A program made the translations under genes and the position numbers. This document shows positions 62,536 to 64,000 of a stretch of DNA of 64,000 bases, piece by piece. Source of the stretch: an uncultured Sphingomonadaceae bacterium (lineage in GTDB: Bacteria > Pseudomonadota > Alphaproteobacteria > Sphingomonadales > Sphingomonadaceae); contig CANLCX010000002.1 of NCBI GenBank assembly GCA_947489315.1, positions 310,001 to 374,000 on the forward strand, given 5' to 3'. The notes beneath the pieces are model-generated. The model saw only the letters and a list, made by a program, of their open reading frames with translations, did not search any database and was not told where the DNA came from. The stretch's first letter is position 1. Each line of letters opens with the position of its first letter.

Positions 62536-63684
62536 TTAAGCAACTTTTCTTACGAAAACCGTTCCTGCCGAATATCCTGCGCCAAATGAGCAGATAAGTC
62601 CAATATCACCGCTCAACAAATCAGTGCTATGCTTATGAAAAGCAATGATTGATCCCGCTGATGATGTATTGGCGTATGTGTCCAGCACCGTTGGGCTTTC
62701 ATCATCATTCGCCTCATGGCCGAGAACCCGTTGAGCAATCAAACGGTTCATGCCAGCATTGGCCTGATGGAGCCATAGTCGCCGCAGGTCAGTATTTTCA
62801 ATTCCGAGCCGCTCTGCCTGTTCAACAATCATCTGCGCAACCATTGGTACAACTTCCTTGAATACCTTCCGTCCCTCCTGAACAAACAGCTTGTCCTCAT
62901 TGTCTCGTGTTTCCGGACTGGTGCGATTGAGAAAGCCAAAATTGTTACGGATATTATTGGAGAATTGGGTCTTGAGCTTCGTCCCGATAATCTCCCAATG
63001 CTCGGCTGGCGCAATATCTTTGGCTTCAACCAGAATCGCCGTAGCGACATCGCCAAAAATGAAATGACTGTCACGGTCGCGCCAATTCAAATGGCCCGAG
63101 CAAATTTCCGGATTGATCACCAAGACTGACTTGGCACTTCCCGAGCGAATATAGTCCGCCGCTGTCTGGATACCGAAGGTCGCAGAAGAACAGGCGACAT
63201 TCATATCAAAGCCAAAACCGTCACCCATGCCAAGCGCATCTTGTATTTCGACTGCAATCGCAGGATAGGCGCGCTGCAGATTGGAGCAGGCACACAGCAC
63301 TGCATCGACATCCTCTGCTTTCCGACCTGCCCGCTCTAGCGCTTGCTCAGCCGCCTTTACACCGATCTCAGCAAGGATTGAAATTTCCTCATTGGGGCGT
63401 TCCGGTAGTTGCGGACACATTGTTTCAGGGTCAAGGATCGGATCCTTCGACAGCACATAACGCGATTTTATACCCGATGCCTTTTCGATAAATTCAACCG
63501 AACTATGCTGCAACTCAGCAACTTCTCCAGCAGCGATAGCATTGGCATTTTGGCTATTGTGCAAATCGACATAAGCATTGAAGCTAGAGACCAGCTCTTC
63601 ATTGCTGATGCTGTCGCTTGGTGTGAACAGGCCGGTGGCAGAGATTACGGGGATGTTAGCGTCAGTCATAATCTTCATTCTCAT
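62536..63684 (-). CDS. Beta-ketoacyl-ACP synthase III-like thiolase-fold enzyme
   Basis: This FabH-like enzyme of 382 residues has the Cys-His-Asn triad: C165 (NVACSSATFG), H306 (LWLHQANAGMN) and N339 (DTYANTSSAG). It is longer than FabH and carries FSNNIRNNFGFLNRTS in the middle, an insertion seen in the FabH-like group that makes unusual acyl products. Many such genes lie outside the main fatty-acid cluster, and this one lies beside hydrolases and a GFA protein. ATG 63684 opens the frame, while ATG 63669 (MTDANIPVIS) would fit the family start better and is an alternative. Confidence 0.88.
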   Translation of the reverse strand: MRMKIMTDANIPVISATGLFTPSDSISNEELVSSFNAYVDLHNSQNANAIAAGEVAELQHSSVEFIEKASGIKSRYVLSKDPILDPETMCPQLPERPNEEISILAEIGVKAAEQALERAGRKAEDVDAVLCACSNLQRAYPAIAVEIQDALGMGDGFGFDMNVACSSATFGIQTAADYIRSGSAKSVLVINPEICSGHLNWRDRDSHFIFGDVATAILVEAKDIAPAEHWEIIGTKLKTQFSNNIRNNFGFLNRTSPETRDNEDKLFVQEGRKVFKEVVPMVAQMIVEQAERLGIENTDLRRLWLHQANAGMNRLIAQRVLGHEANDDESPTVLDTYANTSSAGSIIAFHKHSTDLLSGDIGLICSFGAGYSAGTVFVRKVA

Positions 63685-63798
63685 AAGCTATGGGTAAATG
63701 GGTAGTTTGTTGACCAATATCGTAAAGTCCCATTTAGTAACTAGCAAGCCGTGTCGCTGCTTCATTGCCAATCGCTGGCATCTTGCTATTTATCGGAA

Positions 63799-64000
63799 AT
63801 GACTGAAACCGATCACATAAAACTGCACGAAAGCTGGAAAGCACCGCTTGCGAGCGAATTTTCTAGTGATTACATGACCAAACTTCGCGCTTTTTTGATT
63901 CAGCAAAAAGAAGCGGGCAAAGTGATTTTCCCGAAAGGCAGCGAATATTTTCGAGCGTTGGACCTGACACCCCTCGATAAAGTTCGCGTCGTGATATTGG
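63799..64000 (+). CDS. ung: Uracil-DNA glycosylase, 5' part only
   Basis: The frame opens at ATG 63799 and runs to the window edge. The visible 67 residues include KLHESWKAPLASEF, VIFPKGSEYFRALDLTP and DKVRVVIL. These match the N-terminal part of family-1 Ung just before the water-activating loop (GQDPYH), which lies beyond the window. The enzyme removes uracil from DNA. The 114 bp between it and the KAS III-like gene are a divergent promoter region with no recognised feature. Confidence 0.9.
   Translation, partial: MTETDHIKLHESWKAPLASEFSSDYMTKLRAFLIQQKEAGKVIFPKGSEYFRALDLTPLDKVRVVIL

Overview
The window reads as a chromosomal segment of a mid-GC alphaproteobacterium. The most likely group is the Sphingomonadales, near Sphingorhabdus, Parasphingorhabdus or Sphingopyxis. 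The basis is the protein families present: an RNase E with an acidic insert inside its S1 domain, DUF2946 beside a TonB receptor, a GMC oxidoreductase/desaturase cluster, DUF3297, TIGR03032 and an HTH protein beside prfB. No species call can be made without a search. I see no rRNA, CRISPR array, transposase or phage gene. There is one tRNA, tRNA-Gln(CTG), with a readable promoter.

Layout. 1-6.4 kb: the 5' part of rlmN, two exported repeat-type proteins that converge, a small exported protein coupled to a histidine phosphatase, and dnaN. 6.4-9.8 kb: an AT-rich PhyH-like oxygenase, then DUF2946 plus a TonB receptor (probable metal uptake). 9.8-13.9 kb: an amidohydrolase, an epoxide-hydrolase-like enzyme and a ferredoxin-NADP reductase. 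14.2-20.1 kb: a CsgG-like protein, a YVTN beta-propeller, then an apparent operon of GMC oxidoreductase, membrane/START-like protein and fatty-acid desaturase. 20.2-23.2 kb: an NTF2-like lipoprotein, prfB and an HTH protein. 23.4-26.9 kb: an AT-rich HscC-type Hsp70 with a membrane J-like partner. 27.1-34.8 kb: a lipobox-bearing methyltransferase, lepA, a beta-barrel protein, PBP1A and an AmiC-type amidase. 35.3-42.4 kb: rne with a long leader, an M48 peptidase, a DsbA-type oxidoreductase, rlmE and ppx/gppA.

42.6-51.3 kb: tRNA-Gln, a TIGR03032 protein, a PilZ protein, telA plus an XpaC-like gene, a lipoprotein arylesterase divergent from a YbbA/YbbP-type ABC system, and a BASS transporter. 51.4-57.9 kb: a glycosyltransferase, typA, a PQQ-type sugar dehydrogenase lipoprotein, a metallo-beta-lactamase-fold lipoprotein and a DUF805 protein. 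57.9-64 kb: DUF3297, a membrane protein, an SDR and an enoyl-CoA-hydratase-like gene on the plus strand face a minus-strand run of a KAS III-like thiolase-fold enzyme, a GFA protein and two paralogous HSL-type hydrolases. The 5' end of ung closes the window.

Much of the window is housekeeping: DNA clamp, translation factors, RNase E, murein synthesis and murein hydrolysis. Lipid and envelope chemistry is scattered among it. The most unusual structural signal is at typA. Its last 12 codons recur about 1.7 kb downstream with only synonymous changes, and the AT-rich dehydrogenase gene lies between the two copies. This looks like the scar of an insertion or homologous exchange at the typA 3' end. 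Other points of interest are a ferredoxin-type cysteine motif in the GMC oxidoreductase, the Hsp70/J-like pair with a lost HPD motif, an exported SAM methyltransferase and an enoyl-CoA-hydratase-like protein lacking one catalytic glutamate.
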